A stretch of DNA of 64,000 nt from Rhodobacter calidifons. Its GTDB lineage: Bacteria > Pseudomonadota > Alphaproteobacteria > Rhodobacterales > Rhodobacteraceae. How positions within the stretch are numbered: position 1 is the first letter of the stretch; each line of letters starts with the position of its first letter. The position numbers and the translations under genes were made by a program. Shown here in pieces: positions 51,103-59,925 of the stretch. The stretch lies in contig NZ_JAANHS010000007.1 of NCBI RefSeq assembly GCF_011174775.1, positions 1-64,000 of the forward strand, read 5' to 3'. A model generated the notes under the pieces. That model saw only the letters and a list, made by a program, of their open reading frames with translations. It searched no databases and was not told the origin of the DNA.

Positions 51103-52280
51103 CGCAGCTCCCTGATCCCTCGTGCCAACCCGTCCAGCGTCATCGGCACCATCCTGCCCTCGAAGATCTCGCGGATCATCGCCGTCGATCGGGTATGACC
51201 CCAGGCGCGTTTCTCCACCGGATTGATCCACAGATGATACGGCCATTGCGCCCGTATCCGTCGCAGCCAGACCTCGCCCGCCTCGCGGTTCCAGTGTTCG
51301 TTCGCGCCGCCCGGATGGGTGATCTCGTAGGGCGACATCGCCGCATCCCCCACGACGATCAGCCGCCAGTCCGCGCCATAGGTGCGGATCACCTCCCAGG
51401 TCGGGGTCTGATGCTCCCACCGGCGGCGGTTGTCGCGCCAGAGCCCCTCATAGACGCAGTTGTGGAAGTAGAAGACCTCCAGATGCCGGAACTCGGCCTT
51501 CGCGGCCGAAAACAGGTCCTCCATCACCCGCACATGGGGGTCCATCGACCCGCCGATGTCCAGAAACAGCAGCACCTTGACCGCATTCCTGCGTTCAGGT
51601 CGGGTCTGGACATCCAGCCAGCCCTGCGCCGCCGTCGCGCGGATCGTGCCGTCCAGGTCCAGCTCTTCCGCCGCCCCCTCGCGCGCCCAGCGGCGCAACC
51701 GGCGCAGCGCCAGCTTCATCGTCCGCGTGCCGATCTCGGCATCGCCGTCCAGATTGCGGAACTCGCGCCGGTCCCAGACCTTGACCGCGCGCCGGTGGCG
51801 GCTTTCCTCTTGCCCGATCCTGACACCTTCCGGGTTGTAGCCCCAGGCCCCGAACGGAGAGGTCCCCGCGGTGCCGATCCACTTCGACCCGCCCTGGTGT
51901 CGCCCCTTCTGCTCCGCCAGGCGCTGGCGCAGCGTCTCCATCAGCTTGTCGAACCCGCCCAGCGCCCGGATCGCTGCGCGTTCCTCGGCCGACAGGTGCC
52001 GTTCGGCCAGCTTTTCCAGCCAGTCGCGCGGCAGGTCGAGCGCGGCCAGCACCTGTTCGGCCGTCACCGACTCCAGCCCGGCAAAGGCCCGGGCAAAGGC
52101 GCGGTCAAAGCGATCGATGTGACGCTCGTCCTTGACCAGGGTCAGCCGGGCCAGGTGGTAGAAGCCTTCGGGGTCGTAGATCACCAGCCCCGCGGCCATG
52201 GCTTCGAGAAACGACAGGAACTCCCGCAGCGAGACGGGAACCGCTTCCTCGCGCAGGGTCTGGAAGAAGCGCAGGAACAT
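51099..52280 (-). CDS. CoxE-like VWA-domain protein, partner of MoxR
   Basis: 393 aa. The N-terminal helical part is MFLRFFQTLREEAVPVSLREFLSFLEAM, and the VWA domain begins AVKVLLFLDIGGSMDPHV. Its MIDAS motif is DIGGS, with Gly for the usual second Ser. The end is LWINPVEKRAWGHTRSTAMIREIFEGRMVPMTLDGLARGIREL. VWA/MoxR pairs act as ATP-driven metallo-chaperones. The MoxR gene is at 55068-55907, separated by several genes. A triple-hairpin run lies immediately upstream. Confidence 0.88.
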   Translation of the reverse strand: MFLRFFQTLREEAVPVSLREFLSFLEAMAAGLVIYDPEGFYHLARLTLVKDERHIDRFDRAFARAFAGLESVTAEQVLAALDLPRDWLEKLAERHLSAEERAAIRALGGFDKLMETLRQRLAEQKGRHQGGSKWIGTAGTSPFGAWGYNPEGVRIGQEESRHRRAVKVWDRREFRNLDGDAEIGTRTMKLALRRLRRWAREGAAEELDLDGTIRATAAQGWLDVQTRPERRNAVKVLLFLDIGGSMDPHVRVMEDLFSAAKAEFRHLEVFYFHNCVYEGLWRDNRRRWEHQTPTWEVIRTYGADWRLIVVGDAAMSPYEITHPGGANEHWNREAGEVWLRRIRAQWPYHLWINPVEKRAWGHTRSTAMIREIFEGRMVPMTLDGLARGIRELR

Positions 52281-52290
52281 GCACTACCCG

Positions 52291-52358
52291 CCGATTTCTT
52301 CGCAGAAATCGGACCGGAGCCTTGGAAGGCTCCGCAGCGGAATTTGGTCAAATTCCGC
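52291..52358. repeat. Run of three 9-bp-stem hairpins
   Basis: Hairpin 1 is CCGATTTCT / AGAAATCGG (52291-52312), hairpin 2 is CGGAGCCTT / AAGGCTCCG (52315-52334) and hairpin 3 is GCGGAATTT / AAATTCCGC (52337-52358). Loops are 4, 2 and 4 nt, and spacers are 2 nt each. They fill the gap between the small membrane-protein gene and the VWA gene. The sequences differ, but the tandem layout matches the palindrome clusters at 12967 and 57776. Confidence 0.85.
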
Positions 52359-52372
52359 CCTGCACCCGGCCA

Positions 52373-52543
52373 TCAGACGCGCAGCATCCGGTCAAGGTAG
52401 ATGGTCAGGAACAGCCCGACCAGCGCAAGGATCAGGCCGTGCACGAAGGCATATTGCAGGATGTCGGCCGGCCTGCCTCCGCGTGCCCGGGCCCGCAGGC
52501 CGCCGGCAACTGCACCAAGAAGAAATCCGCCGATCACGAACAT
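52373..52543 (-). CDS. Small two-helix membrane protein
   Basis: 56 aa, MFVIGGFLLGAVAGGLRARA then a basic loop (RGGRPADILQYAFVHG) and a second helix (LILALVGLFLTIYL) ending LDRMLRV. GGGGCGAC precedes the ATG at 52543. It lies 38 bp after the DUF2927 gene on the same strand and ahead of the VWA gene. No named family; conservation in relatives would be the test. Confidence 0.65.
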   Translation of the reverse strand: MFVIGGFLLGAVAGGLRARARGGRPADILQYAFVHGLILALVGLFLTIYLDRMLRV

Positions 52544-52581
52544 GTCGCCCCATTTCCGGGGCGCGTCGCTGGCGTGCCCCC

Positions 52582-53898
52582 TCAGCCCCTTTCGGCGCGG
52601 TTCGCCACGGCTGCGATGTTCCGCATCCGGCTTTGCACCCCGCCTTCCGAGCCGAAGCCATAGCGCGCATGGGGCGCAGTGTCCATGCGCAGCGCGGCGG
52701 CGGCGGCGGGGTTGCCCATGGCCTCCAGCGCTTCGGCCTTGATCAGCATCAGCGTGGCCAGAAGTGCCGGATTGTCATGGCGCCGGACCACAGGCATGGC
52801 CCGGTCGGCCAGCCGCGCGGCCTCTTCCGGCACCCCGCCGGCCAGCGCCAGCACGGCAAGCTGTGTGTCGACATGGGCCAGCTGCAACTCCGCCCCGGGC
52901 AGCCGGGCATAGATCGCCGCGGCGCGCACGAAGGCAGCCTGGGCAGCGGGCGGGTCGCTTGCGGCCATCAGACGGCCCGCCACGAAATGGCTGAAGGCCA
53001 GCCGGTTGTCCTGCCATCCCGCCGCCTGCGCCAGGGCCAGGGCGCGCCCGGCCGCAGCCCGGCGTGCCGCAGGCGAGCCGTTGCGACCGAGCGCCGCCTC
53101 GATCTCGCGGACCCATTCCGGCGCTGTCCCAGAGCCTGCGACAGGCGCTGTTCCCAGACGCGCGGCGACTTCGGACAGGCTCATCCCGCTGGCAAGCTGC
53201 GGCGAATAGGTCAGGCGCAGGATCGCCATGTCGAAGCCGGTCAGCACCGAATGGAAGTTGTCGTCGTTGAACACGCTGTCCGTCAGCCGGTACAGGTCGT
53301 TCAGCGGGCCCAGCGCCTGGGCCAGTTCCTCGTGCAGGCAGTCGCGTATTTCCTGCGGGCTGGTATCGGCGGGAATGAAGATCGCCGCCCGCTCGCGCCG
53401 CGTGACCTGGGCCCAATCCACCGCGTCCGACCCGCGCTTGCGGCGGAACTCGGCCAGGGAGCTCACATTCGGCACCACGAAACAGGCCGCCGTCGGCGCC
53501 AGCCGGCGCAGATCGGCGCGACTGGTGAATTCGATCGTGATCGCGGCGGCCCCCGAGGTCTGCGCGATGTCGATCCCCGCTTCCGACCGCAGCCGGCCGA
53601 TCAGCGCCGTCAGGTCGCGGCCTGCGGACGGCGGAACTTGTCCGGTCATGGCCACCGTCACCGGTCCTTCGAAGCGGCTGAAGGTCTGAAGCGACCGTCC
53701 GCTTTCCATGGCGAAGGTCAGTTCCATGAAGTCGCGCACCAGCGATCCGCCGCTCTGCGCCGTCTGCTCCAGCCGGTAGCCGCCGGGTGCGCCAAAGCCG
53801 ACGCCGACCTCTTCGACCGGGCCGCCTTTCGAGACCTGGGCAGGTTCGCCACAGGCCGACACCACGCAAAGCGCGGCAAGAAGAAGGGGCAGGCGCAT
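52582..53898 (-). CDS. DUF2927 lipoprotein
   Basis: 438 aa with a lipoprotein leader (LLLAALCVVSAC), lipidated Cys at residue 16. The DUF2927 core includes RFEGPVTVAMTGQ, AACFVVPNVSSLAEFRRKRG, DCLHEELAQALGPLNDLYRLTDSVFNDDNFHSVLTGFDMAILRLTY. The HEELAQALG segment resembles a zincin-like HExxH helix with Ala/Gln changes. A C-terminal TPR-like helical region follows (ALAQAAGWQDNRLAF and onward). It is a periplasmic envelope protein of unknown role. Confidence 0.85.
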   Translation of the reverse strand: MRLPLLLAALCVVSACGEPAQVSKGGPVEEVGVGFGAPGGYRLEQTAQSGGSLVRDFMELTFAMESGRSLQTFSRFEGPVTVAMTGQVPPSAGRDLTALIGRLRSEAGIDIAQTSGAAAITIEFTSRADLRRLAPTAACFVVPNVSSLAEFRRKRGSDAVDWAQVTRRERAAIFIPADTSPQEIRDCLHEELAQALGPLNDLYRLTDSVFNDDNFHSVLTGFDMAILRLTYSPQLASGMSLSEVAARLGTAPVAGSGTAPEWVREIEAALGRNGSPAARRAAAGRALALAQAAGWQDNRLAFSHFVAGRLMAASDPPAAQAAFVRAAAIYARLPGAELQLAHVDTQLAVLALAGGVPEEAARLADRAMPVVRRHDNPALLATLMLIKAEALEAMGNPAAAAALRMDTAPHARYGFGSEGGVQSRMRNIAAVANRAERG

Positions 53899-54183
53899 GG
53901 GCAGGACCTGTCTGGCAGCACCCCGGGCAGCTTGGGGCCGCTCAAGTGTCCGGTCACAGGCGGTCCCGAGTCAATTCGGGAAAAACCGAAGATTTTCCGC
54001 CTACTACCCATCGCGGTTGAAGTGACGGCAGCCGCAGGATTTATCCTTGTCGCTCACGCAGTGTTACAGCCTTGCGGGCTGCGTCGGCCCTTGACGGCTC
54101 AGTTTCGGCGGCCGCCGGTGATTCGGCTTGCATTTCCGGGCATCGGAGATTACCAAATAGAAATATAACCGATAGGCAATGCA

Positions 54184-54528
54184 ATGACCGATCCCCTTTC
54201 CCGCACCTTCCTGGCGCTGGCCGACCCGACCCGCCGCGCCATCCTTGCCCGGATTGCCGAGGGTGCGCAGTCGGTCTCGGCCCTCGTTGCGGCCAGCCAT
54301 CTGTCGCAGCCCGCCATCTCCAAGCATCTGAAGGTGCTGGAAGAGGCCGGCCTGATCCGGCGCGAGCGGGTGGCCAGGACGCGCCCGGTGCATCTTCGGG
54401 CCGAGGGGCTGCGCCCGGCCGGGGCCTGGATCGACCATTACCGCAAGCATTGGGAGGGCGCCTTCGACCGGATGGATGCGCTCATTGCCCGGCTGAACGA
54501 GGAGGCCCAAGGGAATGGACGACAATAG
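54184..54528 (+). CDS. ArsR-family transcriptional regulator
   Basis: A 114-aa winged helix: RTFLALADPTRRAILARIAEG, VSALVAASHLSQPAISKHLKVLEEAGLIRRERVARTRPVHLRAEGLRPAGAWIDHYRKHWEGAFDRMDALI. It lacks the CxC metal site, as do the ArsR regulators paired with SRPBCC genes. It overlaps the SRPBCC gene by 14 nt, so it probably regulates this two-gene unit. The 285-bp gap upstream is AT-richer near 54140-54180, where the promoter likely lies. Confidence 0.9.
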   Translation: MTDPLSRTFLALADPTRRAILARIAEGAQSVSALVAASHLSQPAISKHLKVLEEAGLIRRERVARTRPVHLRAEGLRPAGAWIDHYRKHWEGAFDRMDALIARLNEEAQGNGRQ

Positions 54529-55067
54529 CGCCAATGCGCTGCGCCTGACGCACCGCTTTGCCGGCCCGCCGGACCTGGTCTGGGCGATCTGGACCAGGCC
54601 CGAGCTGATCCGGTCCTGGTTCGGCTCCTCCCACGGGTTCCGCGCGCATGACGTCACCGTCGATCTGCGCCCGGGGGGCATATGGTCCTTGCGCAACGTG
54701 AACGGTGCGATCACCGAACATGTCACCGGCACCTATCACGAGGTGGAGCCGGTCCGCCGCCTGGTCTGTTCCTACCACTTCCGGGGAACCGAGTTCTTCT
54801 CCGTCATCTCGGTCGATCTGACCGCCGACGGCGACGGCACCCGGCTCGCCTTCCTGCAAACCGGCTTTCCCGACGCCCGGGCCCGGATCGAGCACGCCCG
54901 CGGCTGGCCCCACGCGCTGCGCGTCATGTCAGAGGCGCTGCTGGCCATGCACGGGATCGGCACGCTGTGGCCGAAACTGCCCGAGAAGGCCCATCTCGAC
55001 GGCGTCGCCCGCGACCTGGAAGCCGCCCGTCAGCGCCTGTCCGAGGCAAGCCTCAGCCACGATCAGG

Positions 55068-55090
<23 letters not shown>
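54515..55090 (+). CDS. SRPBCC/AHSA1-domain protein
   Basis: 191 aa of the helix-grip (START/Bet v1-like) fold, AHSA1 branch. LTHRFAGPPDLVWAIWTRPELIRSWFG is the family start, then DVTVDLRPGGIWSLRN, GTYHEVEPVRRLVCSYHF and TRLAFLQTGFPDARARIEHARGW. It is a small-ligand binding or detoxification protein encoded with its ArsR regulator. Its last 23 nt overlap the 3' end of the convergent moxR gene. Confidence 0.88.
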
Positions 55091-55907
<817 letters not shown>

Positions 55908-56080
55908 CGCGCGATCAACATCCTGTTTCCGGTACACCGGCAGACCCTACCCACGCCCAGAAAATGTCGCAACCGCTAGTGACAATCTACCGGGCTTGCG
56001 ATACATGCCCGCCGAACAGGAGCGCGTCCATGACAGAAGCCCACCTGTCGGAGCGATCCGACGCGAAGGAGAGAGTTTCG

Positions 56081-56503
56081 ATGAAGGCCGAGGTTTTCCT
56101 GCCCGATGACTATCGTCCCGCCGAGGACGAGCCGTTCATGAACGATCGCCAGCTTGAATACTTCCGCCGCAAGCTTCTGACATGGAAGCAGGAATTGCTG
56201 GAGCAGTCGGCCGAGACCATCGACAGCCTTCAGGACAGCGCGCGTAACGTGCCCGATATCGCCGACCGCGCCTCGGAAGAGACCGACCGCGCGCTGGAAC
56301 TGCGCACCCGGGACCGCCAGCGCAAGCTGGTGGCCAAGATCGACGCCGCCCTGCGCCGGATCGAGAACGGCGAATTCGGCTATTGCGAAGTGACGGGCGA
56401 GCCGATCAGCCTCAAGCGCCTGGATGCGCGTCCGATTGCCACGATGACGCTGGAAGCCCAGGAAAGGCATGAACGCCGCGAGAAGGTTCACCGCGACGAC
56501 TGA
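56081..56503 (+). CDS. dksA: RNA polymerase-binding transcription factor DksA (single-Cys type)
   Basis: 140 aa. The coiled coil carries the DksA tip Asp-Ala-type segment (PDIADRASEETDRALELRTRDRQRKL). The C-terminal globular part has only one Cys (CEVTGEPISLKRLDARPIATMTLEAQERHE) in place of the four zinc-binding Cys, as in Rhodobacter DksA. It works with ppGpp in the RNA polymerase secondary channel. ATG 56081 follows GAAGGAGAGAG. Confidence 0.94.
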   Translation: MKAEVFLPDDYRPAEDEPFMNDRQLEYFRRKLLTWKQELLEQSAETIDSLQDSARNVPDIADRASEETDRALELRTRDRQRKLVAKIDAALRRIENGEFGYCEVTGEPISLKRLDARPIATMTLEAQERHERREKVHRDD

Positions 56504-56589
56504 CGCCACAGCCGCCGGGGCCAGCGTCATCCTGCGCAGTTGACGCCGGGCCGCTGGTCCGGCGTTGTCGTCCGAAGGGGACGGAAGGG

Positions 56590-57765
56590 ATGCGCCTGAT
56601 CGGCCAGAGCGTGACGATCGTCGGGGCAGGGGTGGCGGGCCTGGCCGCCGCGCGGGCGCTTGCGCTGCGCGGCGCGCAGGTCACGGTGCTGGAACAGGCG
56701 GATGCGATCCGCGAGGTCGGCGCGGGTCTCCAGATCTCGCCCAACGGGGCCGCGGTGCTGCGTGCGCTCGGGCTGCAAGCGGCGCTGGATGCTGCATCCA
56801 TCCGGGCCGAGGCGGTGCAGCTGATCGATGGCCCGACCGGGGATCCGGTCGCGCGCCTCGACCTCGCGCGCCTGCGTCCCGGCCAGGGCTACCACTTCCT
56901 GCACCGCGCCGACCTGATCGCGCTGTTGCTGAAAGGGGCGCAGGAGGTGGGGGTCGCCCTGCGCCTTCTGGCCCGGATCGACAGCCTCGATCTTTCCGGC
57001 GCGCATCCCGCCGTGACGCTCGACACGGGCGAGCGCATCGAGACCCGGCTTCTCATCGGGGCCGATGGCCTGCACTCGAAGACGCGCAGGGCCCTGAACG
57101 GGCCCGAGACGCCCTTCTTCACCCGCCAGGTCGCCTGGCGCGCGGTGATCGCCTGCGAACCGGGGGCGGCCCCGGTGGCCGAGGTCCACATGGGTCCGGG
57201 CCGCCACCTCGTCAGCTACCCCCTGCGCGGCGGAAGCCTGCGCAACATCGTGGCCGTGGAAGAGCGCGAGAAATGGGCCGAGGAAAGCTGGACGCTCCGC
57301 GACGACAGCATGGACCTGCGGCTTGCCTTCGCCGGCTTCTCGTCCCGGGTGCGCGGCTGGCTGGACCAGGTCGAGGATCCCTGGCTCTGGGGCCTGTTCC
57401 GCCACAAGGTCGCCGAAACCTGGGTGCATCCGCTGGGCGTGGCGATCCTTGGCGATGCCGCCCATCCGACGCTGCCCTTCCTCGCGCAGGGGGCCTCGAT
57501 GGGGCTGGAGGACGCCTGGGTCCTCGCCGATGCGCTTGCGGGCCACGACAGCCTTGCCGCAGCGCTTGCCGCCTATCAGGCGCGTCGCAAACCCCGCACC
57601 ACGCGCATCGTCGCCGCCGCCAACGCCAATGCGCGCGCCTATCACCTGTCGGGCCTGCCCCGGATGATCGGCCACGCCGGTCTGCGGCTGCTCGGACGCC
57701 TGTCCCCGGCGGCGATGCTCGGCCGCTTCGACTGGCTTTACGGGCACGACGTGACGCAAGGCTAG
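56590..57765 (+). CDS. FAD-dependent monooxygenase (UbiH/salicylate hydroxylase type)
   Basis: 391 aa. The FAD dinucleotide fold is GAGVAGLAAARALALRGAQVTVLEQ, followed by AGLQISPNGAAVLRALGL, the second FAD motif GADGLHSKTRRAL and GDAAHPTLPFLAQGASMGLEDAWVLAD. This is the 3-hydroxybenzoate/salicylate hydroxylase branch. The substrate is unknown; neighbours give no clue. ATG 56590 lies just after GGAAGG. A pair of overlapping palindromes starts 11 nt after its stop. Confidence 0.9.
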   Translation: MRLIGQSVTIVGAGVAGLAAARALALRGAQVTVLEQADAIREVGAGLQISPNGAAVLRALGLQAALDAASIRAEAVQLIDGPTGDPVARLDLARLRPGQGYHFLHRADLIALLLKGAQEVGVALRLLARIDSLDLSGAHPAVTLDTGERIETRLLIGADGLHSKTRRALNGPETPFFTRQVAWRAVIACEPGAAPVAEVHMGPGRHLVSYPLRGGSLRNIVAVEEREKWAEESWTLRDDSMDLRLAFAGFSSRVRGWLDQVEDPWLWGLFRHKVAETWVHPLGVAILGDAAHPTLPFLAQGASMGLEDAWVLADALAGHDSLAAALAAYQARRKPRTTRIVAAANANARAYHLSGLPRMIGHAGLRLLGRLSPAAMLGRFDWLYGHDVTQG

Positions 57766-57775
57766 GTCATGGGGC

Positions 57776-57821
57776 GCAAATCTTTTCGAAAAGATTTGCA
57801 AAATCCTTCGAAGGATTTTGG
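57776..57821. repeat. Two overlapping 24-nt palindromes (TTCGAA-centred), second locus
   Basis: 57776-57799 has half-site GCAAATCTTTTC (perfect), and 57798-57821 has half-site GCAAAATCCTTC (one end mismatch). They share the GC at 57798-57799. The second matches the 12967-12990 palindrome in 23 of 24 positions, with the order of the pair reversed. It sits between the convergent monooxygenase and xthA genes, where it could act in both directions. Confidence 0.9.
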
Positions 57822-57915
57822 CCCGCACCCACCTTGTGCAAGGTAAACGCCGCATGAACGCAGGCGTCCAACCCATTGTTTTTCAATAGCCCGACCTTCG
57901 CGCCGCGCGCGGCGC

Positions 57916-58695
57916 TCACGCCGCCAGCCGCACCCAGACCGGCACATGGTCCGACGGTTTGTCACCCCCCCGGACCGCCTTGTCGACGCCTGCCTCCTCC
58001 AGCCGGTCGGCGGCCTGGGGGCTGCACAGGACATGGTCGATCCGGATCCCGTTGTTCCGCTCCCAGGCACCGGCCTGGTAGTCCCAGAAGGTATAGACCC
58101 CGGCTGACGGGTCCCGGACACGCACCGCATCGGTCAGCCCCAGATGCGCCATCCTCCGGAACGCCGCGCGGCTTTCGGGCAGGAACAGCGCGTCCGTCAC
58201 CCAGGCCTCCGGCTTCGCCGCATCCACCGGCTGCGGGATCACGTTGTAGTCGCCCAGGCAGACGAACGTTTCCTCCGCCGCCAGCAGCTCGCGCACCCGC
58301 GCCTCCATCCGCGCCATCCAGGCCAGCTTGTAATCGTACTTCGGCCCCGGCGCCGGGTTCCCGTTCGGCAGATACAGCCCGCAGACCCTGACCGGCCGCC
58401 CCGCATCCACCACTGCCTCGATCCAGCGCGCCTGCTCGTCCCCGGGATCCCCCGGCAAGCCGCGCCGCACATCGCTCAGTGGCAGCTTCGACAGGATCGC
58501 CACGCCGTTGAACGACTTCTGCCCATGCGTCTCGACCCGGTAGCCCAGCCCTTCGAAGACCTCGCGCGGGAAGGCCTCGTCCATCGACTTGATCTCCTGG
58601 AGACAGACCACATCCGGCGCCGCGTCGGCCAACCAGGCCTGCAAGGCCTCGATCCGCGCCTTGATCCCGTTGATGTTGAACGTCGCAAGCTTCAT
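57916..58695 (-). CDS. xthA: Exodeoxyribonuclease III
   Basis: A 259-aa AP endonuclease/3' exonuclease for base-excision repair. It has MKLATFNINGIKARIEALQAWL, metal-binding CLQEIKSMDEAFP, GYRVETHGQKSFNGVAILSK, CGLYLPNGNPAPGPKYDYKLAWM, FVCLGDYNVIPQPVD and RIDHVLCSP followed by SDHVPVWV with the catalytic Asp-His. Length and motifs are normal. Confidence 0.96.
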   Translation of the reverse strand: MKLATFNINGIKARIEALQAWLADAAPDVVCLQEIKSMDEAFPREVFEGLGYRVETHGQKSFNGVAILSKLPLSDVRRGLPGDPGDEQARWIEAVVDAGRPVRVCGLYLPNGNPAPGPKYDYKLAWMARMEARVRELLAAEETFVCLGDYNVIPQPVDAAKPEAWVTDALFLPESRAAFRRMAHLGLTDAVRVRDPSAGVYTFWDYQAGAWERNNGIRIDHVLCSPQAADRLEEAGVDKAVRGGDKPSDHVPVWVRLAA

Positions 58696-58741
58696 GACCG
58701 GGTCCTCCTCGCCAGGACCCTAGGCCCGCAGACGCATAGGC

Positions 58742-59461
58742 TCAAGCCGTCTGCCGCAGGGGCGGGGATGCCGCCTGCAACCACAGCGCATCCAGCCGGT
58801 CCAGCGCAGTCGGATCGAACCGCTCCGCCTCTTCCCAGTAGCGCCCCGAAGGCACCCGGTAGTCCAGCTCTGCCTCCAACGCCAGCGCCTCGGCGGCACG
58901 GTCGGGACACCAGCGCCCCGGCCGGGCCTGCGCCACCGCCGCCCGCGACACCCGCGGAAGGATCAGCCGGGAGGGGCCTGTCGACAGGTTCACCACCGCG
59001 CAGCCCCGCATCGCGGCCAGCACCATCAGCCGCGCCGATTTAGCCTCCAGGCTGCGTAGCGTGATGTCGGACCGCAGCGGGTCGGGCGTGCCGGTGCCGT
59101 AGAAATGCGTCAATCCCGATTTCGGGTAATGCATGTCGCAGCCGAACACCGCCAGCACGCGCGGTTTCAGCGCATGCAGCGCCCAATAAGCCGCCGTGAA
59201 GGCCATTGTTGCCCCTGCATAGACAAAGCCGCCGAAAGCATTCTGCGCCGGAACGAACTCCGTCTCTGTCACCAACTGCTGTCCGGCGGCGGGAACCGGC
59301 TGACGCTCGACCGGGAAATCCCAGGGGAAGACCGAATAATCCCAGTCCGCCCGCACCCGCCACGCGTTGTTGATCGCCACGATCCGGTCGAACGGCCCGC
59401 GCGGCCAGGTCGTGGCTTCGGCCGCCATCGGGGCCGAGCCCAGCATCAGCACAATGGCCAT
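58742..59461 (-). CDS. Conserved hypothetical protein (Rossmann-like, possibly MptE/DUF115-related)
   Basis: 239 aa. The start MAIVLMLGSAPMAAEATTWPRGPFDRIVAINNAWRVRADWDYSVFPWD resembles proteins that bind a nucleotide in a GS-x-P loop, and VLAVFGCDMHYP fits the later strand seen in DUF115/MptE-like folds. No catalytic set is certain. ATG 59461 follows GGAGAGAAG. A glycan-modifying or pterin-like role is speculative. Confidence 0.6.
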   Translation of the reverse strand: MAIVLMLGSAPMAAEATTWPRGPFDRIVAINNAWRVRADWDYSVFPWDFPVERQPVPAAGQQLVTETEFVPAQNAFGGFVYAGATMAFTAAYWALHALKPRVLAVFGCDMHYPKSGLTHFYGTGTPDPLRSDITLRSLEAKSARLMVLAAMRGCAVVNLSTGPSRLILPRVSRAAVAQARPGRWCPDRAAEALALEAELDYRVPSGRYWEEAERFDPTALDRLDALWLQAASPPLRQTA

Positions 59462-59522
59462 TTCTTCTCTCCAACTGCCCGCGCAGAAGCTAGTGCTGCG
59501 CAGCGGAAGGGCCAGAGGAAAG

Positions 59523-59855
59523 TCAGATCGAAAAACTCGTCCCGCAGCCGCAGCTGGTCTTGGCGTTGGGGTTCTGCACCACAAACCGTGCGCCGATCAG
59601 CTCGTCGGTAAAGTCGATCACCGCATTCGACAGGAAGGGCAGGCTGACCTGATCGACCAGCACCCGCTGGCCATCCTTTTCCAGTACCAGATCGTCGGCC
59701 GCAGGCTCGTCCAGCGTGATCGAATACTGGAACCCCGAACAGCCCCCGCCATCCACGGCCACGCGCAGGGACTTTGCCTCGCCCATGGCTTCGGCGATCT
59801 CGGCCAGCCGGGCAAAGGCCCGATCCGTGACTTTCGGCGGCAGCGTCAGTTCCAT
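59523..59855 (-). CDS. erpA: Iron-sulfur cluster insertion protein, ErpA/IscA-like
   Basis: A 110-aa A-type carrier. Three cluster-ligand cysteines are in GGGCSGFQY and NAKTSCGCGTSF. It delivers Fe-S clusters to apo-proteins. ATG 59855 follows GGGAAC. It is transcribed away from dgt. The length and GCSGF / SCGCG spacing are typical; the ErpA name over IscA/SufA rests on lone placement away from an isc/suf operon. Confidence 0.88.
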   Translation of the reverse strand: MELTLPPKVTDRAFARLAEIAEAMGEAKSLRVAVDGGGCSGFQYSITLDEPAADDLVLEKDGQRVLVDQVSLPFLSNAVIDFTDELIGARFVVQNPNAKTSCGCGTSFSI

Positions 59856-59925
59856 GGCTGTTCCCGTATCCTTCGGCCTGCGGGATGAATATATGAAACC
59901 CGACCGCGCCTCACAAGGACAGCCC

